DNA of 64,000 nt from Bradyrhizobium sp. ORS 285. GTDB lineage: Bacteria > Pseudomonadota > Alphaproteobacteria > Rhizobiales > Xanthobacteraceae. Every line of letters starts with the position of its first letter. Position 1 is the first letter of the stretch. Positions 19,454 through 30,019 of the stretch are shown here, piece by piece. The DNA lies in the NCBI RefSeq assembly GCF_900176205.1, contig NZ_LT859959.1, positions 6,499,001-6,563,000 of the forward strand, given 5' to 3'. The position numbers were made by a program, and so were the translations under genes. The notes beneath the pieces are model-generated. The model had not been told where the DNA came from and ran no database searches. It saw only the letters and a list, made by a program, of their open reading frames with translations.

Positions 19454-21566
19454 GGAGCCCCGCCTGGATCTGGTGCAAGGTCGCGTAGCGGCCGGCGCGC
19501 TTGATCAGCTCGTCATGGGTGCCGTCCTCGACCAGGCGGCCGCCCTCGATGGTGATGATGCGGTCAGCATTGCGCACCGCCGACAGCCGGTGCGCAATGA
19601 TGAAGACGGTGCGCCCGGCGCAGATCTTGCGCATGTTGCGCTGGATGATGTTCTCGCTCTCATAGTCGAGCGCCGAGGTCGCCTCGTCGAAGATGAGAAT
19701 GCGCGGATTGGTCACCAGAGCACGCGCGATCGCGATGCGCTGGCGCTGGCCGCCGGACAGGCTGGCGCCGCGCTCGCCGACCACCGTGTCGTAGCCGTCG
19801 GGCAGCCCGAGGATGAACTCATGCGCGCCGGCGAGCTCGGCCGCCTGGATCACCCGCTCCATCGGCATGCCGGGATCGGCGAGCGCGATGTTGTCGCGGA
19901 TCGAGCGGTTGAACAGTACGTTCTCCTGCAGCACCGCTCCGATCTGCCGGCGCAGCCAGGTGACATCGGCCACCGTGAGATCGACACCGTCGATCAGGAT
20001 CCGGCCGCCCTCAGGGACGTAGAGCCGCTGGATCAGCTTGGTCAGCGTCGACTTGCCGGAGCCGGAGGGGCCGACGATGCCGACCACCTGCCCGACCGGC
20101 ACCTTCAGGCTGACGTCGTGCAGCGCCAGTGGTCCATCGACGCGATAGCGGAAATGGACGTGATCGAACACCACCTCGCCGCGCACTGGCGGCAGCGCCG
20201 CGCGGCCGGGGTTGAAGGCCGGCTCCGGCGTGGTGTTGAGGATGTCGCCGAGCCGCGCCACCGACAGCCGCGCCTGGTGGAAATCCTGCCACAGCTGCGC
20301 CAGACGCAGCACCGGCTGCGCCACGCGCCCGGCCAGCATGTTGAAGGCAATGAGCTCACCGACGCTCAAGCTCCCCTCGATCACCAGATGCGCACCAAAA
20401 TACAAGGTCAGCGCGGTGACGATCTTGCTGATGAACTGCACCGACTGGCTGGCCCAATTGCCGAGCGACAGCACGTCGAAGCTGGCGCCGACATAGCCTG
20501 CGAGCTGCTCCTCCCAGCGCCGCTGCATCTGCGGCTCGATCGCCATCGCCTTCAGCGTCTGGATCGCGGTGACGGTCTCGACCAGGAAGGCCTGATTCTC
20601 GGCGCCGCGATTGAACTTGACATCGAGACGCTTGCGGAACAGCGGCGTCACACCGGCCGACAGCGTGATGTAGAACGGAAACGAGCCGACCACGATCCAG
20701 GAGAGGAACGGCGAGTAGTAGAACATCACCCCTAAGAAGACGAAGGTGAAGGCGAGATCGATCACCAGCGTGAGCGCCGAGCTGGTGATGAAGTTCCGGA
20801 TATTCTCGAGCTCGCGTACCCGCGCCACCGAATCGCCGGCGCGCCGCGCTTCGAAATAGGCGATCGGGAGCGCCACCAAATGCCGGAACAGCCGCGCACC
20901 GAGCTCGACGTCGATGCGGTTGGTGGTGTGCGAGAACACGTAGGTTCGCAAGCCACCCAGCACGGTCTCGAAAATGGTTACCGTGATGAGCCCGAACACC
21001 AGCACGTCGAGAGTGGTGTAGCCGCGATGCGTCAGCACCTTGTCGGTGACGACCTGGAAGAACAGCGGCGTGACCAGGCCAAACAGCTGCAGGAAGAACG
21101 ACGCCAGCAGCACCTCGCCGAGCAGCCGGCGATATTTCTGCATCGCCTGCAGGAACCAGGTGACGTCGAAACGGCGCGCGAGATCCGTCAGCGAGGCGCG
21201 GCGCGCCATCAGCACGACCATGCCGGTCCAGTTGGCCTCGAACTCGGCGCGCTTGAGGCTCTGCGGCCGGTTGATGAGCGGATCCTGGACCAGCGCCGCA
21301 TCGGCCGTGACCTGGCCCAGGATGACGAACGAGCCATCCGAGCGCGCCGCGATCGCCGGCAGCGGCAGCTTGGCAAGGCCGTCCCAATTCTCCCTGACCG
21401 CCCGCGCCTTCAGCTTCAGCTGCTTCGCGCAGCGAAGCATCTGAGTCACACCGACTGGCTCTCCCGCCAACTGATGTGCAATCTGCGCCGGATCGACAGC
21501 AACCTGATGGAACCGCAGCAGCAATGTCAGGCAGTCAAGCCCCGTATCCCTCTGCCCCGCGTCCAT
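19440..21566 (-). CDS. Type I secretion ABC exporter (HlyB-like) with inactive C39-like domain
   Basis: A 708-residue fusion of C39-like domain, six-helix membrane domain and ATPase, matching HlyB throughout as I remember it. ATPase motifs are all present: Walker A GPSGSGKST, signature LSGGQRQR, Walker B ILIFDEATSALD and the switch His in IAHRLSAV. In true C39 peptidases the N-terminus carries DCGAACL; here the aligned segment reads DTGLDCL, so the catalytic Cys is Thr. This marks a chaperone-like domain that binds RTX substrates without cleaving them, consistent with an uncleaved C-terminal signal on the RTX giant. The gene begins at ATG 21566 and heads the operon leading to the adaptor, the small exported protein and the RTX gene. 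Confidence 0.95.
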   Translation of the reverse strand: MDAGQRDTGLDCLTLLLRFHQVAVDPAQIAHQLAGEPVGVTQMLRCAKQLKLKARAVRENWDGLAKLPLPAIAARSDGSFVILGQVTADAALVQDPLINRPQSLKRAEFEANWTGMVVLMARRASLTDLARRFDVTWFLQAMQKYRRLLGEVLLASFFLQLFGLVTPLFFQVVTDKVLTHRGYTTLDVLVFGLITVTIFETVLGGLRTYVFSHTTNRIDVELGARLFRHLVALPIAYFEARRAGDSVARVRELENIRNFITSSALTLVIDLAFTFVFLGVMFYYSPFLSWIVVGSFPFYITLSAGVTPLFRKRLDVKFNRGAENQAFLVETVTAIQTLKAMAIEPQMQRRWEEQLAGYVGASFDVLSLGNWASQSVQFISKIVTALTLYFGAHLVIEGSLSVGELIAFNMLAGRVAQPVLRLAQLWQDFHQARLSVARLGDILNTTPEPAFNPGRAALPPVRGEVVFDHVHFRYRVDGPLALHDVSLKVPVGQVVGIVGPSGSGKSTLTKLIQRLYVPEGGRILIDGVDLTVADVTWLRRQIGAVLQENVLFNRSIRDNIALADPGMPMERVIQAAELAGAHEFILGLPDGYDTVVGERGASLSGGQRQRIAIARALVTNPRILIFDEATSALDYESENIIQRNMRKICAGRTVFIIAHRLSAVRNADRIITIEGGRLVEDGTHDELIKRAGRYATLHQIQAGLHVVG

Positions 21567-21819
21567 CGCCTCAATCTACCGAAAGTTGTGCCACGTTATG
21601 GTGCACATGAGGCTATCGATGGGCAAGATGGAGCAGGGTTGTGTTTCCGTAATTTTACTAGTGTTTCAAATCAGCAACTATTCTACCGCCCGTTGATTGC
21701 AGGCCTCACTCGAGGTAACCGTCGCCTGTACCCCCTCTCTCAATTGTGATGCAGAGGCATTCTCAAAGACTGTTTTCCGTCCGTCATCTGCTCTTGTCGT
21801 CAGAGCTTCGATGCAGACG

Positions 21820-22460
21820 GATCCCGCGGCTAAGATGCCGGAACGGCCAGCGCCGAGCTCGACGTCGATGCAGTCGGTCGTGCGGGAGAAGACGTCCGTT
21901 CGAAGCCCACCAAGGACGGTCTCGAAGATGGTGACCGTAACGATGCCGAACCCCCGGGACGTCGCGCGTGTGCTGTAGCCAATATGCGTCAACACCTTGT
22001 CAGGGACGACCTGGAAGAGCAGCGGCAGGACCAGACCCAACACCTGCAAGAAGAACGACGCCAGCAGCACCTCGCCGAGAAGCCGACGATATGTCTGTAT
22101 GGCTTGAAGGACCCTGGTGATGTCAACGCGTAGCGCGAGATCCGTCAGGGAGGCGCGGCGCGCCATCAGCACGATCGTGCCGGTTCAGTTGGCCTCGAAC
22201 TCGGCGCGCTTGGGAGTCTGCGGCCGTTGACCGGGATCCCGGGTCAGCGCCGCATCGGCTATGACTTTGCCGAGAATGACAGACGAGCCGTCTGGCCGCG
22301 CCGCGATTCCCGGCAGCGGCAGCTTGGCCAAGCCATCCAGTTCTCCCTGACCGCCCGCGCCCTCAGTTTCAGCTGCTTTGCCAACGAAGCATCTCTGTCA
22401 CTCCGACCGGCTCTCCCGCCAATTGTTGTGCAATCTGTTGCCCCGGATGGACAATCGGCA
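21820..22460 (-). pseudogene. Decayed partial copy of a HlyB-like type I secretion ABC exporter
   Basis: Minus-strand reading recovers pieces of the neighbouring exporter in correct order but different frames. The segment QLAGEPVGVTEMLRW lies near 22400, and then a longer piece (from MLMARRASLTDLA through FLQVLGLVLPLLFQVV and FETVLGGLRTDVF to IDVELGA) runs from about 22172 to 21830. Compared with the intact gene there are frameshifts after the first piece, many substitutions and loss of everything after the early membrane domain, including the whole ATPase. It probably arose by duplication of the adjacent gene or of a close relative, and cannot be functional. Confidence 0.8.
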
Positions 22461-22565
22461 ATTGCGACTGCTTAGCCAGAATGACGGGCAACAAATTCTC
22501 GAATCCTGCGGTCACCGACAGCGACCAGGGTTCGACGCAAGGGCGACCAGAGGCACGTGAGTGGG

Positions 22566-23504
22566 TCATGATGGGCCGCTCTGTGATTCAGAGAGCTGGG
22601 GAGCTTCTCCTGCGACGTCTCTCGCAACCTCGGCCGCGAGAACGAAGTCGAACGTCGTTTCCCAGAACGGCGACGAAAATCCGAGCTGTTGCGCCCGCTG
22701 GGAGTCATCCACCTTATCAAAGGTCGCCAGCAGGCTCTTCTTCACCCCAAACACCGCATCCGAATCGATGTAGCGGTCGTCGGGATCGAAGATGTGCGTC
22801 GTCAGCGTCTGGAATCCATTGGCCGAGATAATGAAGTGCAGATGGGCGGGCCTGAACGGATGCCGGCCGAGCTTGCCCAGAAGCTGGCCGACCGGGCCAT
22901 CGTCGGGGATTGGATAGAAACGCGGCTTCACCGCACGGAACCAGTAGCGGCCGGCATCGTCGGTGCGGAACACGCCGCGCAGGTTGAAGTCGGGCTGCAG
23001 TCCCTTCTGCTGCACATCGTAGAAGCCGTCGTCATTGGTCTGCCAGACGTCGAGCTTGGCGTTGGGAATCGGCCTGCCCGCCGTGTCGCGGACGATACCG
23101 GAGATCACCATATCCTCGCCCTTGCGGTCGAGGCAGATGTTGGCGCCGAGCGGCAGCTCCGGCGCGTCATGCACATAGAACGGGCCGAGCACCGTGCTCT
23201 CCGATGCGCCAGCCGGCTTGCGGTGATTGATCGCGTCGACCAGCATCGAGACTCCCAGAACGTCCGAGAGCAGGATGAACTCCTGCCGCCAGTCGGTGCA
23301 CATCTGCCCGGTCCTGGTCAGGAACATGATCGCCTCGAACCACTCCTGCTGGGTCGGCTCGATCTCCTTTACCGCCTCGTGCAGCTTGCGGGTGACGACC
23401 GCCATCACCTCCTTCAGCCGCTCGTCCTTCGCGTTCTTGTTGCGGCCGATCACGACCTCGGCGGAGTTCTCTTCGGTGAAATAGCCCTGCTCATGATCGT
23501 CCAT
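22566..23504 (-). CDS. Intradiol ring-cleavage dioxygenase, hydroxyquinol 1,2-dioxygenase type
   Basis: This 312-residue non-heme Fe(III) enzyme should cleave a catechol or hydroxyquinol ring between the two hydroxyls. All four iron ligands of the family are visible: Tyr162 (DDGFYDVQQ), Tyr197 (RFYPIPDDGPVG), His221 and His223 (RPAHLHF). The N-terminal helical dimerisation region, with FTEENSAEVV and LLSDVLGVSMLVDAI, and the wording around the ligands fit hydroxyquinol 1,2-dioxygenases better than plain catechol enzymes. The start at ATG 23504 has GGGAAG upstream and lies 19 bases after the monooxygenase stop; a longer in-frame ORF to 23606 overlaps that gene and is rejected. Last gene of the aromatic operon. 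Expected product: maleylacetate if the substrate is hydroxyquinol. Confidence 0.9.
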   Translation of the reverse strand: MDDHEQGYFTEENSAEVVIGRNKNAKDERLKEVMAVVTRKLHEAVKEIEPTQQEWFEAIMFLTRTGQMCTDWRQEFILLSDVLGVSMLVDAINHRKPAGASESTVLGPFYVHDAPELPLGANICLDRKGEDMVISGIVRDTAGRPIPNAKLDVWQTNDDGFYDVQQKGLQPDFNLRGVFRTDDAGRYWFRAVKPRFYPIPDDGPVGQLLGKLGRHPFRPAHLHFIISANGFQTLTTHIFDPDDRYIDSDAVFGVKKSLLATFDKVDDSQRAQQLGFSSPFWETTFDFVLAAEVARDVAGEAPQLSESQSGPS

Positions 23505-23523
23505 GAGGTCTTCCCTTCCCACT

Positions 23524-25281
23524 TCAGTTCGCCAGGATCCGCTTGAACACGCGGCGCAGCTCTGCGGCCGGATCTTCGGCCAAGGTCTCGCGGCGCCAGC
23601 AGACATGCTGATCCGGACGCGTCAGCACGATGCCGCCGTCCTTCACCTCGCGCAGCCGCGCCCAGTCCCCCGTCAGGTCCTGCCACGTCTGGCGCGGGCC
23701 GACGACATGCGCATCGATCTCGATGCCGAGCTGCTGGCCAAGCTTCCTCGCCGCTGCGGCCCAAGCCTCGCCACCGATGCCGGTCAGCACCGTGAACTTG
23801 CCATGGCCGGCGAGATCGAGCGTCGAGATCTTCGTGCCGCCATCCTTGCCGAACAGCCAGGCGTGCGGCAGGCGCGCGCCGGGCCACGTCGTCTGCTGGA
23901 AATGCAGCTCGGGGTCTTTGGCAAAGGCCGGCTCCTGCTGCCCGTCGGTCACGATGGCGTCGGAGCGATAGCGATGGTTCATCTCGACACCATGCGCGTC
24001 GAACTCATAGACCTTGCTGGCTATGGTCTCGCGGATTTTGGCGCGCTGCTGCTCGGCCTGCTCGGTGCGGTCGCAGCGCGCATCCATGTTCTGCTGCATC
24101 TTCACCGGATCGATCGAGTCCAGCAGGCCGAGCGCCTGGAAGATCGGGCCGAACTCCTCGATCGACTTGTTGGCACGGGTCACGATCTGCTTGGCGACCG
24201 GGGCGCGCTCGACCGTGTAGCTGTCGAGCAGCTTCGGTCCGGCGCGGTCCTTGATAACGTAAGCGAGCTTCCAGGAGAGGTTGAAGGCGTCCTGGATCGA
24301 GGTGTTCGAGCCGAGGCCGTTCGACGGCGGATGGCGATGGATCGCGTCGCCCATGCAGAACACGCGGCCATGCGAGGTCCGGGTCGCATACATGTTGTTG
24401 ACCGTCCAGGTCGACACCGACTGCAGCTCGATCTGAAGATCCTGGTCGCCGACGAGATCGCGCGCAACCTTCACCGCAAAGGCCTCGTCGACCTCCGGCG
24501 CCGGCTGGTTGATGTCATAGCCCCAGACGATCAGCCATTCGTTCCAGGGCCGGACCATGCGGACCAGCCCCATGCCTATGCCGCCGACATCGGCGCCAGG
24601 CTGCACCACCCAATACAGCACCGAGGGCCGATGCGCGACGTAACGCGACAGATCGGCCTTGAACAGGATGTTCATCGAGCCGCCGACACCCATCTTGCCC
24701 TCGAACGGCAGGCCGGCATGCTGGGCGACCAGCGAGTTGCCGCCATCGGCGCCGATCAGATATTTCGAGCGCACCGTGAACGTCTTTCCGGTGAGACGGT
24801 CGAGCAAGGTCGTGGTGACGCCGTCGTCGTCCTGGACATGGCTCTCATACACCGTCGACATCCGCGCCTGGGTGCCGCGCGAACACGCGGTCTTGAACAG
24901 CAGCGGCTCCATATAGGTCTGCGGCAGATCATTCATCTTTGCAGGTGACGACAGCTGATGCTCGGCGCGCGACAGCGGGTGATTGCCCCAGGTCTTGAGC
25001 CGGCCGATCTCCTCGCCAGCGAGCGAAGTGCAGAACACGTTCTCGCCCATAATGTCCTGCTGCGAGGCGAACATGTAGGCCTCGTCCTCGACGTCGCGGC
25101 CGAGGTCGCGCAGCACCTCCATCGTGCGCTGGTTGGTGATGTGCGCGCGCGGCGTGTTGGCGAGCCAGCGATAGCGGTTGACCACCATGTTCTCGACGCC
25201 ATAGGTGGACAGCAGCGCCGCGGCGGCCGAGCCGGCCGGCCCGGTGCCGATGATGAGAACGTCTGTTTTGATGTCGGCCAT
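23524..25281 (-). CDS. FAD-dependent phenol monooxygenase, TfdB-like
   Basis: A 585-residue class A flavoprotein hydroxylase. It has the Rossmann FAD motif IIGTGPAGSAAAALL at residues 9-23, PRAHITNQRTMEVLRDLG, the DG-type motif YLIGADGGNS, and GDAIHRHPPSNGLGSNTSI, which binds the FAD ribityl. Length and wording closely follow 2,4-dichlorophenol 6-monooxygenase (TfdB). In this operon it probably hydroxylates a phenol or resorcinol to a catechol or hydroxyquinol using NAD(P)H and oxygen, supplying the dioxygenase encoded next. Whether the substrate is chlorinated cannot be told from sequence. A good ribosome site GGGAGGG lies just before ATG 25281. Confidence 0.9.
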   Translation of the reverse strand: MADIKTDVLIIGTGPAGSAAAALLSTYGVENMVVNRYRWLANTPRAHITNQRTMEVLRDLGRDVEDEAYMFASQQDIMGENVFCTSLAGEEIGRLKTWGNHPLSRAEHQLSSPAKMNDLPQTYMEPLLFKTACSRGTQARMSTVYESHVQDDDGVTTTLLDRLTGKTFTVRSKYLIGADGGNSLVAQHAGLPFEGKMGVGGSMNILFKADLSRYVAHRPSVLYWVVQPGADVGGIGMGLVRMVRPWNEWLIVWGYDINQPAPEVDEAFAVKVARDLVGDQDLQIELQSVSTWTVNNMYATRTSHGRVFCMGDAIHRHPPSNGLGSNTSIQDAFNLSWKLAYVIKDRAGPKLLDSYTVERAPVAKQIVTRANKSIEEFGPIFQALGLLDSIDPVKMQQNMDARCDRTEQAEQQRAKIRETIASKVYEFDAHGVEMNHRYRSDAIVTDGQQEPAFAKDPELHFQQTTWPGARLPHAWLFGKDGGTKISTLDLAGHGKFTVLTGIGGEAWAAAARKLGQQLGIEIDAHVVGPRQTWQDLTGDWARLREVKDGGIVLTRPDQHVCWRRETLAEDPAAELRRVFKRILAN

Positions 25282-25311
25282 CGGGCCCTCCCTGTCGTTG
25301 ATTGTCTGTTG

Positions 25312-26373
25312 TCAGTTGTCGATCGGTCCGCCACGCAGCAGGCGGCGGACCGGCAGCAGCTGGATGCCGGTCCGGCTTGCGAACAGGCCCCACAATCCCT
25401 GCGGCGCGAACAGCATGATGACGATGCCGATCAGGCCGAGCGCGAGCAGATAGAGCGAGCCGAAATCGGCCAGCAGCTTCTGCAGGCCGAAGAAGATCAG
25501 GACGCCGACGATCGGCCCCTCAATGGTGCCGATGCCGCCGATCACCACGATGAAGATCACATAGGCGGTCCAGTCGATCACCGAGAACGCCGCATCCGGC
25601 GAGATCCGCGCCTTCTGCACGTAGATCAGCGCGCCGACGAGTCCCGTCAACGCCGCGCTGGTCAGATAGACCATCGCCTTCAGCCGCCGCGCATCGACGC
25701 CGACGGCGCGGGCCGCCTCCTGATTGTCGCGGACGGACGCGAGTGCGAGGCCATGACGCGAGCGCAATAGGCGATACACTGTAAAGATGGTCGCGACCGC
25801 GAGCAGCAGCGCCAGCCAGTAGCAGATGATGTCGACCGCCTGCGCCGGCCGCACGCCGAGCAGGCGCTGCACGATCTCCATGCCGAACATGGCGCGGGTC
25901 GCGGCACTCGGCAGCGACGTGCCGGTGCCGCCGCCGAGCGTCTTCCATTGCGCGACGAGGAGGCGGACGATCTCCGCGACCACCCAGGTGCCGATCGCGA
26001 AGTATGCCCCCTGCAGGCGGAAGGCGAAGAAGCCGGCGGGAATGGCGAGCGCGGCCGCCGCCACGCCGCCGAGCAGGATCGCGACGAGCGGATCGAGCTT
26101 CAGCAGCACGACGCCCGCGAACATCGCGTAGGCGCCGAGGCCAACGAACGCCTGCTGGCCGACGGAGACGAGACCGGCATAGCCGGCGAGCAGATTCCAG
26201 CTCTGCGCCAGCACCAGCATGGTCAGGATGAAGAACAGGTCCTGCAAGGTCGAGCGCGGCAGGTAGACCGGCGCGACGAATCCGGCCACGACGATCAGGG
26301 CCGCGATCACGGCGAAAGCCATCGAGGCCTTCGTCCTCGTCTCGACGCGCCAGGGGATGGTTCGTCCGTGCAT
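25312..26373 (-). CDS. livM: Branched-chain amino acid-type ABC importer, permease LivM
   Basis: A 353-residue inner-membrane permease with about ten hydrophobic helices. It has the typical LivM segments SWNLLAGYAGLVSVGQQAF and the coupling-loop wording VRDNQEAARAVGVDARRLK. It pairs with LivH, encoded 12 bases upstream, to form the channel. In this operon the transporter is embedded among aromatic-degradation genes, so an aromatic acid or phenol is a more likely cargo than an amino acid. A ribosome site GAGGGG precedes ATG 26373. Confidence 0.92.
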   Translation of the reverse strand: MHGRTIPWRVETRTKASMAFAVIAALIVVAGFVAPVYLPRSTLQDLFFILTMLVLAQSWNLLAGYAGLVSVGQQAFVGLGAYAMFAGVVLLKLDPLVAILLGGVAAAALAIPAGFFAFRLQGAYFAIGTWVVAEIVRLLVAQWKTLGGGTGTSLPSAATRAMFGMEIVQRLLGVRPAQAVDIICYWLALLLAVATIFTVYRLLRSRHGLALASVRDNQEAARAVGVDARRLKAMVYLTSAALTGLVGALIYVQKARISPDAAFSVIDWTAYVIFIVVIGGIGTIEGPIVGVLIFFGLQKLLADFGSLYLLALGLIGIVIMLFAPQGLWGLFASRTGIQLLPVRRLLRGGPIDN

Positions 26374-26385
26374 CGGCCTGTCCCC

Positions 26386-27245
26386 TCAATCGACCGCGCG
26401 CGGGAAGAAGCCGCGCGGACGGACCAGCAGCACCAGCACGAAGGCGATATGACCGGCGAGGATCTGCCATTCCGGATTGATCGCGCCGCCCACCGTCTGC
26501 GCCACGCCGAGCACGACCCCGCCCGCCAAGGTCCCCCACAGCGAGCCGAGCCCGCCCATGATGACGGCCTCGAACGCGTAGATCAGCCGCGCCGGACCGA
26601 TGGTCGGATCGAAATTGGCGCGGGTGCCGAGAAACACCGCGGCGATCGCGACGATCGCCATTGCGATGCCGGTCGCCACTGCAAAGGTCCGGTTGGGCTT
26701 GATGCCCATCAGCCCGGCGGTCACGGCATCATCCGACGTGGCGCGGAAGGCGCGGCCGAGCTCGGTACCATAGAGCACGCGATTGAGGATGAGGATCACG
26801 CCGACCGCCGAGGCGAAGGTCAGCATCGGCATGACGCCGATATTGAACGGCCCGATCGCGACCGACGCAGTCTCCAGCGCGCCTGAGGGAATGCGGCGGC
26901 TGTCGGCCGAGTACGCCTGCAACAAGCCATTCTGCAGCACCACCGAGAGCCCAAAAGTGACGAGCAGCGGCGGCAGGATGTCCGGACCGAGCGTCCGGTT
27001 GAGCACATAGGCCTGCAGCAGCCAGCCGATGCCGAACATCAACGGCATCGCGATCAGCACAGCCACAAACGGATGCAGGCCGAGACCACTGACCAAGACC
27101 AGGACCAGATAGGCCGCGAGCACGATCAGATCGCCATGCGCGAGGTTCACCAGCCGCATGATGCCAAACACCAGCGATAGGCCTGCGGCGAACAGCGCGT
27201 ACAGGCCGCCGAGCAGCACGCCCTGCAGGATGGTATCCGCCCAGC

Positions 27246-27249
<4 letters not shown>
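26386..27249 (-). CDS. livH: Branched-chain amino acid-type ABC importer, permease LivH
   Basis: A 287-residue permease with the LivH signature start (ILQGVLLGGLYALFAAGLSL), MRLVNLAHGDLIVLAAYL and the EAVIMGGLGSLWGTLAGGV loop that contacts the ATPases. Its start overlaps the stop of the LivF gene by four bases (ATGA), indicating coupled translation. It partners with LivM. Confidence 0.93.
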
Positions 27250-27952
<703 letters not shown>

Positions 27953-27953
<1 letters not shown>

Positions 27954-28690
27954 CAGACCTCAATCCCCAGATAGATCTCACGCACCGCGGTGGAGGCCAT
28001 GATCTCCTCGGGTTTGCCGATGCCGATGACCTTGCCGAAATTGAGCACCAGCAACCGCTGCACCACGGCATTCAGTGCATGCAGCACGTGCTCTATCCAG
28101 ACGATGGTGACGCCCGAGCTGTGAATGCCGCTGATCGTCTCGACCAGCGAGCGGCATTCGGCCTCGGTGAGGCCGCCGGCGATCTCGTCGAGCAGCAGCA
28201 GCTTCGGATCGGTCGCGAGCGCGCGCGCCAGCTCCAGCCGCTTGCGCTGCAGGAGACCAAGCCCGCCGGCCAGCGTGTTGGCGCGGTCGATCAGCCCGGT
28301 CTTCACCAGGATGTCGGCACAGCGATCCGTCACTTCCGACTCCGCCTTGCGCGCCCCCATCGCCGCGGCCACCACGAGGTTCTCGAACACGGTCAGCTTC
28401 TCGAACGGCTGCGGGATCTGGAACGTGCGCCCCACCCCCGCGTGACACCGCGCCATCGGCGGCATCCGCGTGACGTCGACGCCGTCGAATGCCACGCGGC
28501 CGGCATCGACGCGCAGATTGCCGGTGATCAGGTTGAACAGCGTCGACTTGCCGGCGCCGTTCGGACCAATGATGCCCAACGCCTCGCCCGGCGCGACGTC
28601 GAAGGTCACGTCATCCGTGACCTTCAACGCGCCGAAGCGCTTGGCGACATGATCAAGCTCGAGGATGGGCACGCCAGCTGCTCCGCTCAT
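27953..28690 (-). CDS. livG: Branched-chain amino acid-type ABC importer, ATPase LivG
   Basis: A 245-residue ABC ATPase with Walker A GPNGAGKST, the LivG-specific GVGRTFQIPQPF segment and Walker B LLLLDEIAGGL. The signature region reads GLLQRKRLELARALA, a variant of the more usual LSYGQ form. It follows the substrate-binding protein gene after six bases and overlaps LivF by one base. Confidence 0.92.
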
Positions 28691-28696
28691 CGATCA

Positions 28697-29977
28697 TCAG
28701 GCGATCGGCTCCATCGTCCCGCCTGCGGGAATGTTGGGCGCCGTCTTGTTGTCGGTGATCACGAGGTCGTAGCCGCCGCCATCCCTGAGCCGCCACTGGC
28801 CGCCGACCAGTGGCGTCTTGCAGACGTTCTTTGCGGCGAAGGGCGGCAGCTTGGCGCCGTTCCACGCGATCGGGCCGACAATGGTGTCGAGCTTGGTCGC
28901 CGCCACCGCCGCAATCATCTTGTCGGCGTTGGTCGGATCGTCGACGCGCTTGAGCACATCGGCCGCGATCTCGAACAGCGCGTGCACGAAGCCGATCGGC
29001 TGCGTCCACGGCCGCTTGGTCGCGGCGGTGAAGCCGTCGGCGAGCTCCTTGGCGGAAGCGCCGGTCAGCGACGACTTGAAGGGATGGCTCGGCGTCCACC
29101 ACACTTCCGAGGAGAGATTGTGTCCCTGCTTGCCGAGCGCCTCGACGGCCTGCGGGAACAACAAGGCCTTGCCGATGGAAGCGATCTTCGGCGCAAAGCC
29201 CTTCTGCTTGGCCTGATTCCAGAACGTGGTGAAGTCAGGCGGGATCATCACGCCGGTGATGACCTCGACATTGCCGGACTTGAAAGCGTTGATCTGGGCG
29301 GAGAAATCGTCCGACAAATTCTGGTAGCGGCCGGGATCGATCAGTCTGTAGCCCTTCTCCGTCAGCACCGGCGGGAAGCCGACCTTCGGATCACCCCACG
29401 CGTTGCCGTCACCGTCATTGGGGAAGAGACCGCCAACCTGCTTGTTGGTCGAGAGCTGCGCCCACATGTTGGTGAAGACGGCGATGACGTCCTCGAGGCC
29501 CCAGAAGAAGTGATAGCTCGAGCTGAACGGCTTCCAGGACGCGGGATCGCCGGGATTGCCCTGCTGGCCAATGAACCAGGGCTGCCACGGCGCGACGGTG
29601 GAGATGCACGGCAGGCCCTCGGACTCGCAGGTGGTCGAGACCGGATTGGTCGTCTCCGGCGTCGAGGCGACCAGCATGAGATTGACCTTGTCGCTGACGA
29701 TCAGCTCCTTGGCGACCTCGGCGGCGCGGTTCGGATTGGACTGGCTGTCCTTGACGACCACCTGAACCTGCAGGCCGGCCGCCTTCGCCGCGGCGTTGAA
29801 GCCGTCGATGATGAACCTGTCGGCCTCTGCAAATGCGGCCAGCGGACCGCTCTGCGGGCTGACATAGCCGATCTTGGCCGCCTTGCCGGCTGCGAGCGCG
29901 GGCTTGAAGATCGTATCGGTGGCGGACAGCAGGCCGCCGACAGCGGCGGTCTCGAGGAGCCTTCGTCGCGTGATCAT
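28697..29977 (-). CDS. Periplasmic substrate-binding protein of the Liv-type importer, Tat signal
   Basis: A 426-residue LivK/peripla_BP_6 type binding protein. The N-terminus TRRRLLETAAVGGLLSA has a twin-arginine motif and ends near ALAAG, so export is probably by Tat. The mature start AAKIGYVSPQSGPLAAFAEADRF is typical of the family, and segments such as FWGLEDVIAVFTNMW resemble the subgroup found beside aromatic-catabolism genes. It starts the transporter block of the operon and has a strong AGGGAGG ribosome site. The ligand is probably an aromatic compound handled by the flanking enzymes. Confidence 0.88.
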   Translation of the reverse strand: MITRRRLLETAAVGGLLSATDTIFKPALAAGKAAKIGYVSPQSGPLAAFAEADRFIIDGFNAAAKAAGLQVQVVVKDSQSNPNRAAEVAKELIVSDKVNLMLVASTPETTNPVSTTCESEGLPCISTVAPWQPWFIGQQGNPGDPASWKPFSSSYHFFWGLEDVIAVFTNMWAQLSTNKQVGGLFPNDGDGNAWGDPKVGFPPVLTEKGYRLIDPGRYQNLSDDFSAQINAFKSGNVEVITGVMIPPDFTTFWNQAKQKGFAPKIASIGKALLFPQAVEALGKQGHNLSSEVWWTPSHPFKSSLTGASAKELADGFTAATKRPWTQPIGFVHALFEIAADVLKRVDDPTNADKMIAAVAATKLDTIVGPIAWNGAKLPPFAAKNVCKTPLVGGQWRLRDGGGYDLVITDNKTAPNIPAGGTMEPIA

Positions 29978-30019
29978 GTGTCGTTCCCTCCCTGTTTTGT
30001 TTTTTAAGTAACGATCGGT

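Noticed and set aside
22369..22569. Separate small gene upstream of the exporter pseudogene
   Set aside because: Its C-terminal QLAGEPVGVTEMLRW matches the exporter's C39-like domain, so it is part of the decayed copy and not an independent gene.
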